Source of the DNA: Ferruginibacter sp.
GTDB taxonomy: Bacteria > Bacteroidota > Bacteroidia > Chitinophagales > Chitinophagaceae
Reading direction: 5' to 3'
Length of the DNA: 17,403 nucleotides
NCBI GenBank assembly: GCA_025357775.1
Contig: JANXOQ010000438.1
Location: 1 to 17,403 of the forward strand
In this document: one piece after another, positions 7,282-15,015 of the stretch
Position numbering within the stretch: the stretch's first letter is position 1
How the letters are laid out: every line of letters begins with the position of its first letter
Position numbers and translations under genes: made by a program
Notes under the pieces: model-generated
What the model saw: the letters and a program-made list of their open reading frames with translations, nothing else
Databases searched by the model: none
What the model was told of the DNA's origin: nothing

Positions 7282-7525
7282 GCAGCCATTCATCTTTTTG
7301 TTTTTCAATTTGGCAAGTCAAAAATTAACTTGGTTATGCAAGTGATATAAAGCTAAATAAACTAGTTCTGAATTTTCAAAAAATTTAGACTTTTTTAGCA
7401 AAGAAAACTTTAGCAAATTGAAAAAATGATATAAGTTTTTAAACTAATGCATTACTAACTATAAATTGTTAGATTTAAAAATCATAAACCTAAAACCGTA
7501 AATTGCCTCATCAAAAAATTTACAA

Positions 7526-8569
7526 ATGCCACAATCAAAAATTGCAGGTGTAGGAATGTATGTACCTGAAAATATTGTAACAAACAACGACCTCACTGCC
7601 TACATAGAAACTAGTGATGAATGGATACAAGAGCGCACAGGTATAAAAGAACGCAGGTATGCACATCGTACCAATGAAACTACAACTACCATGGCTGTAA
7701 AGGCTGCTCAAATTGCATTACAGCGTGCTGGCATTAAAGCGCAAGAGGTAGATTTTATAATTTTTGCTACCCTAAGTCCTGATTATTATTTCCCAGGCTG
7801 TGGCGTTTTATTGCAACGAGAAATGAAGATGAAAGAAATTGGCGCATTAGATATTCGTAACCAATGCAGCGGTTTTGTGTATGCTGTTTCTATTGCAGAT
7901 CAGTTTATAAAAACAGGTATGTACAAAAATATTTTGGTAGTAGGTAGCGAAAAACATTCTTTTGGGCTTGACTTTAGTACCCGTGGTAGAAATGTATCTG
8001 TAATATTTGGTGATGGTGCAGGTGCAGTAGTAATGCAGCCTACAGAAGCAAAGGGTATACTAAGTACACATTTACATAGCGATGGTGAAAGTGCAGAAAT
8101 ATTAGCAATGTGTAACCCTGGCACACATGCTAACCATTGGGTAAAAGTACCAGTAGCCACTTTTGACGATGCCCCAAGAGGAGAAATGTTTATGAGCCAT
8201 GCCATGGTTGAAAATGCACAAAATTATCCCAATATGGATGGCCCTTCGGTGTTTAAAAAAGCAATAATAAAATTCCCTGAGGTAATTATGGAAGCACTCG
8301 AAAAAAATAATTTAAAAACTAGTGATATAAACATGCTTATACCACACCAAGCTAATTTACGCATTGCACAATTTGTACAACAAAAATTGCAACTAAGAGA
8401 TGACCAAGTTTTTAACAACATAGATAAGTATGGCAACACAACCGCAGCATCTATCCCTATTGCGTTGTGCGAAGCTTGGGAAGCAGGAAAAATAAAAGAA
8501 GGTGACCTTGTTTGCTTAGCTGCCTTTGGTAGTGGGTTTACTTGGGGTAGTGTTATTATGAGGTGGTAA
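7526..8569 (+). CDS. fabH: 3-oxoacyl-ACP synthase III (FabH-type ketoacyl synthase)
   Basis: Thiolase-fold enzyme that condenses an acyl-CoA starter with malonyl-ACP to begin fatty acid synthesis. The catalytic triad is visible: Cys114 in NQCSGFVYA, His274 in PHQANLRIA and Asn304 in YGNTTAASIP. Other KAS III hallmarks are TSDEWIQERTGIKERR (29-44) and GDGAGAVV (162-169). At 347 residues it is about 30 longer than E. coli FabH (317); the extra sequence lies mainly between about 180 and 245. It stands alone, without plsX, rpmF, fabD or acpP beside it, so it may be a second KAS III with a specialised starter, such as branched or longer acyl-CoA, rather than the only FabH. That is inference. The ATG at 7526 gives the standard N-terminus. 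Confidence 0.9.
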   Translation: MPQSKIAGVGMYVPENIVTNNDLTAYIETSDEWIQERTGIKERRYAHRTNETTTTMAVKAAQIALQRAGIKAQEVDFIIFATLSPDYYFPGCGVLLQREMKMKEIGALDIRNQCSGFVYAVSIADQFIKTGMYKNILVVGSEKHSFGLDFSTRGRNVSVIFGDGAGAVVMQPTEAKGILSTHLHSDGESAEILAMCNPGTHANHWVKVPVATFDDAPRGEMFMSHAMVENAQNYPNMDGPSVFKKAIIKFPEVIMEALEKNNLKTSDINMLIPHQANLRIAQFVQQKLQLRDDQVFNNIDKYGNTTAASIPIALCEAWEAGKIKEGDLVCLAAFGSGFTWGSVIMRW

Positions 8570-8697
8570 AGCCACTTAAATCTCCTAAAGTGGGACTTTT
8601 GGTCTCTAACATTTTGAAAGCTATCTACTCTAACTTTAGATTTCAAAAGTTATCCCTTTGGTATAAATTTTTGTTGATGAAGTAAATGGCTTTACCA
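8564..8697. repeat. Structured element bounded by an 11-bp inverted repeat after fabH
   Basis: TGGTAAAGCCA (8564-8574, which includes the fabH stop codon) and TGGCTTTACCA (8687-8697) are exact reverse complements. Between them are a hairpin AAAGT-GGG-ACTTT (8587-8599), an alternative stem CCACTT/AAGTGG (8572-8577 with 8588-8593) and TTTTGAAA/TTTCAAAA (8612-8619 with 8641-8648). The arrangement suggests a multi-stem RNA in the fabH 3' region or a MITE-like or REP-like dispersed repeat. There is no coding frame of note and no clear T-run terminator. Confidence 0.4.
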
Positions 8698-8774
8698 ACC
8701 TTTCGAGGGCATATTTCATCTTTAGTTATCAATCTTGATTATATAATTCAATCAAAAAAATATAAAAACACATT

Positions 8775-9668
8775 TTGAAAAATAGAAAGTTTATTGTTTT
8801 TATTAACCCAATTTCGGGTACAAAAAATAAAGAACAAACAAAAATTATTATTGAACAAAAACTTATTCAAGCAAATTTTTTGTATCAATTTTTACCTACA
8901 GAAGCATCAGGGGATTATTTTTTTTTAAAAGAAAAAATAGCCAAAGAAAATATTACAGATGTTATTATTTGTGGAGGCGATGGAACTGTAAATCAAGTGT
9001 GTGCTTACTTGCAGCATATAGATGTGCAAGTTGGTATAATACCCATGGGCTCTGGCAATGGGCTAGCGTTTACAGCTGGTATACCTAAAGCGCCACAAAA
9101 AGCAATGGATATAATTCTAAATGGCAATGCTGGTTTTATAGATTCCTTTTTGGTAAACAACCAATTTGCTTGCCATAATTTTGGAGTAGGTTTTGATGCA
9201 AGAATAGCACACGAGTTTGCTGAAAGCTCAAACCGTGGACCATTTAATTATATAAAATTAACTGCAAAAAATTATTTTAAAGCAAAGCCTCATTCGTTTA
9301 TCATAAAAATAGATAATACAATACTAGAAGTAAATGCTTTTTTTGTTGCAGTTCTCAATAGCAATCAGTTTGGCAACAGCCTTACTATAGCGCCAAAAGC
9401 CACGCTAAACGATGGACTGTTAGATGTTGTTATTGTAAAAAAAGAAAATAAATTTAGCCTTTTTTTTAAATTAATAAATCAATTAAAAGCTGGCAAATTA
9501 GCAAACTTATCTGATGATGGTAGAACATTTCATTATTTTCAAACAAAAAAAATAACTATCTACAACCCAGAAAAAGAATTGATACATGTTGATGGTGAGC
9601 CTACGCAAGCAATGGAAATAATAGAAATTAAAATTATTGAAAATGCTTTTAAATTAATACAGCCATAA
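8775..9668 (+). CDS. Diacylglycerol kinase family lipid kinase (YegS/BmrU-like)
   Basis: A 297-residue lipid kinase of the DAGK catalytic-domain family, which phosphorylates diacylglycerol or a related lipid with ATP at the inner membrane face. Diagnostic motifs are NPISG (11-15), GGDGTVNQV (67-75), the glycine loop MGSGNG (91-96), FGVGFDA (136-142) and the late HVDGEP (near 272). Length is normal for bacterial members (about 290-310). No ATG occurs before residue 91, and the NPISG strand requires the full N-terminus, so the TTG at 8775 is taken as the start; this is an uncommon start codon but fits exactly. The true substrate (diacylglycerol, ceramide or other lipid) cannot be read from sequence. 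It converges on the patatin-like gene with a 42-bp gap that shows no clear terminator. Confidence 0.9.
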   Translation: MKNRKFIVFINPISGTKNKEQTKIIIEQKLIQANFLYQFLPTEASGDYFFLKEKIAKENITDVIICGGDGTVNQVCAYLQHIDVQVGIIPMGSGNGLAFTAGIPKAPQKAMDIILNGNAGFIDSFLVNNQFACHNFGVGFDARIAHEFAESSNRGPFNYIKLTAKNYFKAKPHSFIIKIDNTILEVNAFFVAVLNSNQFGNSLTIAPKATLNDGLLDVVIVKKENKFSLFFKLINQLKAGKLANLSDDGRTFHYFQTKKITIYNPEKELIHVDGEPTQAMEIIEIKIIENAFKLIQP

Positions 9669-9710
9669 TTTATTTTACCAAGCATTAATTTTTTATATTT
9701 TTTTGCATTT

Positions 9711-11927
9711 CTATTTTAAATACTCCACAATCTTCTTCACTTCCTTTTGATTAGCTTCATTATCATAAGAAGCTAATACATCTATTTTTTCTCTTGCAGA
9801 TAAATGAAAATTTAAAGCAGCTGTTTTATCTTCTTTTTCTGGTATGTATGCAAGTGAAACTTTATTTATTTTTAAAGCACTATCATTTTTTAGATAAGCA
9901 TATTGGTCTTCTTCATAATAGTGTTGTATTTTAAACCAATTATGTTGTAACATGGTAGCAGGTGTTACCATCATATCAGTTATAGAGTTTGTTTCAAAAG
10001 GCTGTTGCCAATTATCATTTGGCCTATCTTTTATTTGTACAATTAAAATACCACAGGTGTTTTCTTTTATCCAATCTTTAAAATTATCTATAAATCGTAA
10101 GGTAGTTTCTTGTCCAAAATTATCTCTAAGCCCTGCATCCATTACATCTATTACTGGCACACTGGGTAGCCATACATTAGGCAGCACATAGGGGAAAGTA
10201 GCATTCATACGAAGGGCTGTAAGCATACGTAATTCCATTGGGTTTTGTTTAGCAAACAATGCCGCAAAATCAACCGCATCGGGGCTTATAGCAGTATCTG
10301 TTTGTGTCGTAAAAGCCTTCATCATAAAGCTAATAGGCTGAGTGCTTATCATCATTTTTCTAGCATCTGCTTTTATTACGGCATCAAAAATCATAAGTGG
10401 CACAGTAGCATTTTTCTCAAATGGTTGTATATCTTTTAATTGCTTATTTAATAATCCATCTGAGTTTTCTGATAGTTTTTTTTCAAAAGCATAGCCTCTA
10501 TCTTTTACATATTTATTATTGCCCACAGAAAACTTTTGTACAGGCGCAAAAATATCTCTAGCCATTAATGAAGTAAATACAGGGTTTAATAAATCTTTAG
10601 AAATATTGTTGGTGTATCTTTTATTATACAAATCAAAACTTTTATTTATATTTTTTTCATTGTACATCTCTCTGTAATAAGCAGCTGCAAGCATACCACC
10701 ACTAGCACCACTTATTAAAAAACATTTTTTCATTAAGTTTCCACCAGTTATACTGTCAGTTTGTTGCAAAGAATTCATTGTAAAAGCGGCACTACGAAGC
10801 CCTCCACCGCTTACGTTTATAAAAACTAGCAATGGTTTTTCTTGTTGTTGTTTTGCTTTCCATTTATTTAAAATGGCAATCATATTTGCCCTATCCGCAT
10901 CTATTTTTGCTGGTGTACATATTGCTTGTAACGATGCTTTATTGTAATTTGGCCTTGTACTTTTATCAATATAGCTTAGCCCATAAGCTTTATTACGAGG
11001 GTCTATTAAATCATTTTTATACAAAATATTTAATACAAAAAACAATACAATTATTGCCAATAAACTCCAGCTTTCTAAAAAATAGGTGAGCGACCCAATA
11101 ACAGCTATTAGTAGCGCAAATACAATAAGTATACTTGCTGCAGCAGGTATTTCAAAAAACTTATGCTCTTGAAAAAAACCTGTAACCACAATTACTATAA
11201 ATGCTAATACTATACTAAATATTGCAGCAAGGTGATGACGTTTAAAAACAGTATCTAAAAAATCTTGCCTATAATGATTTACATTTCTTACTTTTTTTAA
11301 CCGAAAACTTTTCCCTAAATACCATAAAACTTTTAGCCCAAATTCATCTTGCTTTTTATTTTTTATTGTAAAGGTTTCGTTAAATCTTTTGGGGTCGCTT
11401 ACTATAGCAGCCATTGTTTTTTCTACAGTTTTGCTAGCACCAAAAAAATATGCAAAAGAAAAAGCAACTAAAATAAACACACCAAGCGCTATGCCTAATA
11501 TTTCTAATAAAATTTCTCCATCAGACATTAACTCCTTTAAATTATCAAAATTGTAAAGTTTAATAAAATAAAAAATTATAAAACCAATGGGCAGCAAACC
11601 ATTGTTAATACTGTATTTTAAAAAAGGCTCTGAGGTAGTAGCTAAAAACTTTAATCGTTTACTATGCAAAATAAACGTAGTTATATTCCAACTCATAATA
11701 AATACACCTAGCGCAATACCTGTAATAAATGCTGCAAGCATAGTGACAGAGCCTAAATATTCTGGCGAAAAAAACAATGCATCAGCGCCAAAGGTTTTCA
11801 TAAAACTACCTTGTGCTACACTAAATAAAATATACCAAAAAGCTAGTAGTATTTGATATTTTCTAAAATGGAGTATAAAAAGCTGGATGGGTAAAGAGTA
11901 AAACAAATTTTTAAAGAATAACTTCAT
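9711..11927 (-). CDS. Membrane-anchored patatin-like phospholipase
   Basis: A 738-residue protein with two halves. Residues 1-305 hold about seven hydrophobic segments (near 25-45, 61-82, 110-125, 141-163, 233-252, 261-281 and 285-303). Residues 365-620 are a patatin-type serine hydrolase: an oxyanion loop SGGGLRSA (373-380), nucleophile Ser409 in SGASGG (406-411), and the catalytic Asp597 in MDAGLRDNFG (596-605), forming the Ser-Asp dyad. Patatins cleave acyl esters of membrane lipids. The many-spanning N-terminus is much longer than in soluble bacterial patatins and ties the enzyme to the inner membrane; on which side the active site lies is not clear. It has the same direction as ctaA, 77 bp downstream, and may be read from its own or the ctaA promoter. 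Confidence 0.85.
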   Translation of the reverse strand: MKLFFKNLFYSLPIQLFILHFRKYQILLAFWYILFSVAQGSFMKTFGADALFFSPEYLGSVTMLAAFITGIALGVFIMSWNITTFILHSKRLKFLATTSEPFLKYSINNGLLPIGFIIFYFIKLYNFDNLKELMSDGEILLEILGIALGVFILVAFSFAYFFGASKTVEKTMAAIVSDPKRFNETFTIKNKKQDEFGLKVLWYLGKSFRLKKVRNVNHYRQDFLDTVFKRHHLAAIFSIVLAFIVIVVTGFFQEHKFFEIPAAASILIVFALLIAVIGSLTYFLESWSLLAIIVLFFVLNILYKNDLIDPRNKAYGLSYIDKSTRPNYNKASLQAICTPAKIDADRANMIAILNKWKAKQQQEKPLLVFINVSGGGLRSAAFTMNSLQQTDSITGGNLMKKCFLISGASGGMLAAAYYREMYNEKNINKSFDLYNKRYTNNISKDLLNPVFTSLMARDIFAPVQKFSVGNNKYVKDRGYAFEKKLSENSDGLLNKQLKDIQPFEKNATVPLMIFDAVIKADARKMMISTQPISFMMKAFTTQTDTAISPDAVDFAALFAKQNPMELRMLTALRMNATFPYVLPNVWLPSVPVIDVMDAGLRDNFGQETTLRFIDNFKDWIKENTCGILIVQIKDRPNDNWQQPFETNSITDMMVTPATMLQHNWFKIQHYYEEDQYAYLKNDSALKINKVSLAYIPEKEDKTAALNFHLSAREKIDVLASYDNEANQKEVKKIVEYLK

Positions 11928-12004
11928 GTGCCATACTCAATTTAGTTAATGTAAGATATGCAATTTCTTTTTTAGAAACCAAATTACAAAACCTGTTGCT
12001 TCAA

Positions 12005-12925
12005 CTAATCTGTGGTATTTTTTGTATACAAAATAGCAAACATTATTTGTGAAATAGTAAGTGCAGCTAGCAATAAATGCAGTGGCTGTGCTAATGCGGG
12101 CATATCTAAATAATACAGTACTATGCCTGTTGTTACGCTACTCATTATAAGTAATAAAATGTTACGCATAGCGTTTTTTAGTGCTGGTATTTTTCTAGTA
12201 TACCAAACACAATAAATGGTAGACAACAAAACTATCCACGAAAAACTTCTGTGAATTATAAATGCTATTGGCAATTTTGCAAGCCATGCTTCTCTTTGTT
12301 CATAATGTAAAACTTTGCTCACATCATCTACATACATGCGTACCATTGTACCTAACACAGATTGTACTAAAACAACTATAAGTAGTAAAACCAATGCACG
12401 TCTAATTTTGATACCAACAGTTTTTTTATACAACTTGCCGTATACTGCCATTAGCAATGCAAGCTGTATTTGAGTAAGAAATAATGCAAACAATAAATGT
12501 ATAGAAATACTAAAATGCGCAAGATTTAATTTTACAACAAATTTTCCCAGTAAACCTGTTAAAATTATTAAGATAAAAAATGCTATCGCAAGTTTTAGTT
12601 CTCTTTGTAAACTTGCTCTTCTTTTAAAAATAAAAACCAATTGTACAATGGCAAATAGCCCTAGCAATACAGTAAATAATCTATTTACATATTCTATCCA
12701 AGTATGGTATACATTAAATGTGTGGTCAATATCTTGTGTTTTTAAATAACTTTCAAAGTTTGATGGTAGTTCAGCTGCATTGGTAGGTGGTATCCAAAGC
12801 CCAAAACATTTTGGCCAATCTGGGCAGCCCATTCCGCTTTGTGTTGTTCTCACAACCCCACCAGCAATAATTACCAAAATGGTTAGTACAAATGTGGCTA
12901 ATACCCATTTTTTAAGAAATTTCAT
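12005..12925 (-). CDS. ctaA: Heme A synthase (CtaA/COX15 family)
   Basis: Integral membrane enzyme that oxidises the C8 methyl of heme O to the formyl group of heme A, needed for aa3-type cytochrome oxidases. The 306 residues form about eight transmembrane helices in two similar halves. Hallmarks are AGGVVRTTQSGMGCPDWPKC (21-40), with Cys34 and Cys40 in the first outer loop where family members have a redox pair; His74 and Glu78 in HTWIEYVNR; His143; His225 in IHRSFSW; and His283 in QPLHLLLA. The histidines fit the four heme ligands of the family. Partner genes (ctaB heme O synthase, cox subunits) are not in this window, so they may lie beyond it or elsewhere. The ATG at 12925 begins directly with the first helix. 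Confidence 0.95.
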   Translation of the reverse strand: MKFLKKWVLATFVLTILVIIAGGVVRTTQSGMGCPDWPKCFGLWIPPTNAAELPSNFESYLKTQDIDHTFNVYHTWIEYVNRLFTVLLGLFAIVQLVFIFKRRASLQRELKLAIAFFILIILTGLLGKFVVKLNLAHFSISIHLLFALFLTQIQLALLMAVYGKLYKKTVGIKIRRALVLLLIVVLVQSVLGTMVRMYVDDVSKVLHYEQREAWLAKLPIAFIIHRSFSWIVLLSTIYCVWYTRKIPALKNAMRNILLLIMSSVTTGIVLYYLDMPALAQPLHLLLAALTISQIMFAILYTKNTTD

Positions 12926-12941
12926 AAATATAATGTTGATA

Positions 12942-12949
12942 CAAATTTA
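12942..12949 (-). promoter_or_regulatory. -7 box (TAnnTTTG) of ctaA
   Basis: TAAATTTG on the minus strand is an exact match to the Bacteroidota -7 consensus, 16 bases before the ctaA ATG, in the 162-bp divergent region shared with the gene at 13088. No good -33 box is visible at 19 bp. Confidence 0.45.
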
Positions 12950-13052
12950 CGAAAACAAGCTAGTTTAAGTTTATGCTTTTATATTTTATGAGTTTATTAT
13001 TTCTCGTTCATTAAGTACCAAAAATATAATATGTGGGCAGCTATTAAAATAC

Positions 13053-13083
13053 TTTCCTGCTTTTACCAATAACAATAACTTTG
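13053..13083 (+). promoter_or_regulatory. Bacteroidota-type promoter for the FAD oxidoreductase/rnhB pair
   Basis: TTTC (13053-13056), a 19-bp spacer and TAACTTTG (13076-13083), an exact -7 consensus. The box ends only 4 bases before the ATG at 13088, so the mRNA should be leaderless or nearly so. Confidence 0.55.
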
Positions 13084-13087
13084 CAAG

Positions 13088-14332
13088 ATGAATAAAAACT
13101 TGGATGATGTTTTAATAATAGGTGCTGGCATTGCAGGGCTTACCGCTGCAAAAGTTTTAAAAGAGGCAGGCAAAAAAATAAAAATTATAGAAGCCTCTGA
13201 TGGAGTTGGAGGCAGAGTAAGAACTGATAAAGTAGATGGTTTTTTATTAGACAGGGGTTTTCAAGTATTACTAACTGCTTACCCAGAAGCAAAAAGGTTT
13301 TTAGATTATAATGCACTTGACTTAAAGAAATTTAAACCTGGTGCAATAGTATTAAACGAAAATGGTACTACAGAAATTGGTGACCCACTTAGAGACCCAA
13401 GCTCATTATTTAAAACACTGTCATCGCCTGTAGGCTCTATTTTAGATAAGTTAAAAATGCTTTTGCTAAAAATAAAATTAGCTCATATAAGTATAGATGA
13501 AATATTTACAAAAGAAGAAATAACAACGCTCAAATATTTACAAAAATATGGATTTAGCGAAAAAATGATTACTCAATTTTTTAAACCTTTTATGACAGGT
13601 ATTTTTTTAGAGAACCAATTAAATACTTCAAGCAGAATGTTTGAATTTGTTTTTAAAATGTTTAGCGAAGCAGAAACAACAATACCTGCTAGAGGCATGG
13701 GTATGATAACCGCACAGCTTGCTAATAATTTAACAAAAGATGAATTAATTTTAAATGAAAAAGTAATTCAAATAGATGGAAATAAAATTTTAACTTTTAA
13801 TGGAGAATATTTAGAAGCAAAAAAAATTTTAATAGCCACCAGTGCTGTTAATTTACCTTCCCCATTCACAAAATGTACAGACGAAAAAAAATCCGTTTTG
13901 TGCATGTATTTTACTACAAATAAAGCACCCTTTACTGCACCGCTTATTGCGTTAAATGCATCTGCAAACAAATTAGTAAATAATATTGCTGTTGTAAATC
14001 AAATTTCAAAAGAATATGCACCAGAAGGGCAATTTTTAATTGCTGTTTCTATAATTGATAATTTTGAAATAAATACCGAAACTGTTTTAGCAAAAAAAGT
14101 AAAAGAAGAATTAAAATATTGGTATGCCGATGCTATAAATTGGAAACATTTAAAAACATACAATATATCTTATGCATTGCCAAAAGATGTTACCGTTTCT
14201 TACAGTTTAGAAGCAGCGCAAATAAGGTTTACTGACAATTGTTTTGTATGTGGAGATTATCTTTTAAACGGCTCTATAAATGCAGCTATGAAAACTGGTA
14301 GAGTAGCTGCAGAAGCTATTATAAATTTGTAA
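13088..14332 (+). CDS. FAD-dependent oxidoreductase, amine oxidase/phytoene desaturase-like
   Basis: A 414-residue flavoprotein with an N-terminal Rossmann fold: GAGIAG (12-17) binds the FAD pyrophosphate, Glu35 (IIEAS) its ribose, and GGRVRT (41-46) completes the signature shared by amine oxidases, protoporphyrinogen oxidase and phytoene desaturases. The C-terminal FAD motif is at about 385-412 (FVCGDYLLNGSINAAMKTG). The middle substrate domain (about 60-330) is not recognisable to a substrate, and no carotenoid, heme or quinone gene is adjacent, so the reaction is open. It is somewhat short for a phytoene desaturase (about 490). The ATG at 13088 lies next to a strong promoter box. The rnhB gene starts 4 bp after the stop, so they form an operon. 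Confidence 0.85.
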   Translation: MNKNLDDVLIIGAGIAGLTAAKVLKEAGKKIKIIEASDGVGGRVRTDKVDGFLLDRGFQVLLTAYPEAKRFLDYNALDLKKFKPGAIVLNENGTTEIGDPLRDPSSLFKTLSSPVGSILDKLKMLLLKIKLAHISIDEIFTKEEITTLKYLQKYGFSEKMITQFFKPFMTGIFLENQLNTSSRMFEFVFKMFSEAETTIPARGMGMITAQLANNLTKDELILNEKVIQIDGNKILTFNGEYLEAKKILIATSAVNLPSPFTKCTDEKKSVLCMYFTTNKAPFTAPLIALNASANKLVNNIAVVNQISKEYAPEGQFLIAVSIIDNFEINTETVLAKKVKEELKYWYADAINWKHLKTYNISYALPKDVTVSYSLEAAQIRFTDNCFVCGDYLLNGSINAAMKTGRVAAEAIINL

Positions 14333-14336
14333 AAAA

Positions 14337-14915
14337 ATGCTACAACAATTTTTGTTTAAAGATAAATTAGAAGCTGGCTTAGATGAGGCTGGGCGTGGCT
14401 GCTATGCAGGTCCTGTATTTGCAGCAGCCGTTATATTACCTCAAGACTTTTACCACCCACTTTTAAATGATAGTAAACTTTTATCAGAAAAAAACAGAGA
14501 ACTACTACGCCCAATAATTGAAAAAGAAAGCGTAGCTTATGCAGTTGCAAATGTTTGTAATATTGAAATAGATACAATAAATATTTTGCAAGCATCTTTT
14601 AAAGCTATGCATTTAGCCATAAATAATTTACAAAAAAAACCTACCCATTTATTAATAGATGGAAATCGTTTTAAAGCATATAAAAAAATAAACCATACTT
14701 GTATTATAAAAGGCGATAGTAAATTTGCCTCTATAGCTGCTGCAAGTATACTAGCAAAAACATACAGGGATGATTTTATGTATACAATTCATTTAAAACA
14801 CACACAATATTGTTGGGATAAAAATAAGGGTTACGGCACACTACAGCATCGGCTAGCAATAGCAGCCCATGGTATATGTGAGCATCATAGAAAAAGTTTT
14901 AATATTTTACCCTAG
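14337..14915 (+). CDS. rnhB: Ribonuclease HII
   Basis: Cleaves the RNA strand of RNA-DNA hybrids and starts removal of single ribonucleotides misinserted in DNA. The 192 residues contain the RNase HII carboxylates: Asp16 and Glu17 in GLDEAGRGCYAGPV (14-27), Asp108 in LLIDGNR, and Asp127 in KGDSKFASIAAASILAKTYRD, plus GYGTLQH near the end. The length is normal. The ATG at 14337 follows the upstream stop after four A residues, so translation is probably coupled to the oxidoreductase, though the two products have no evident functional link. A hairpin 11 bases after the stop ends the unit. Confidence 0.95.
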   Translation: MLQQFLFKDKLEAGLDEAGRGCYAGPVFAAAVILPQDFYHPLLNDSKLLSEKNRELLRPIIEKESVAYAVANVCNIEIDTINILQASFKAMHLAINNLQKKPTHLLIDGNRFKAYKKINHTCIIKGDSKFASIAAASILAKTYRDDFMYTIHLKHTQYCWDKNKGYGTLQHRLAIAAHGICEHHRKSFNILP

Positions 14916-14925
14916 TACAAATAAA

Positions 14926-14958
14926 AAACCGACAAAGTATTTATAACTTTATCGGTTT
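14926..14958. terminator. Bidirectional terminator between rnhB and the acyl-CoA dehydrogenase gene
   Basis: A 13-position stem with one mismatch (14926-14938 with 14946-14958, AACCGACAAAGT against ACTTTATCGGTT) and a 7-base loop. On the minus strand it is followed by a run of six T, so it is a good intrinsic terminator for the dehydrogenase gene. On the plus strand, serving rnhB, the T-run is shorter. Confidence 0.8.
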
Positions 14959-15015
14959 AAATTTAGTTTAATTTAAAGCACCAAAAAGTGCTAGCAATTT
15001 TATAACTAACTATTT

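Larger units (their letters stand above)
7067..7525. other. 459-bp divergent intergenic region, no credible gene
   Basis: The region between the divergent uvrD and fabH genes. The small open frames inside (62 codons at most) have no recognisable sequence and no support. It contains the uvrD -7 box at its left end, a GC-richer structured patch at 7225-7281, and AT-rich DNA from about 7340 to fabH. A weak TAAATTGC at 7499-7506, with TTTA at 7474-7477, might be the fabH promoter, but neither box matches the consensus fully. Confidence 0.6.

Noticed and set aside
7162..7350. 62-codon open frame in the uvrD-fabH gap
   Set aside because: It crosses the nested-stem element, has no promoter box and no recognisable protein sequence.
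8224..8646. 140-codon open frame on the minus strand
   Set aside because: Antisense shadow of fabH running into the structured element, with no recognisable domain.
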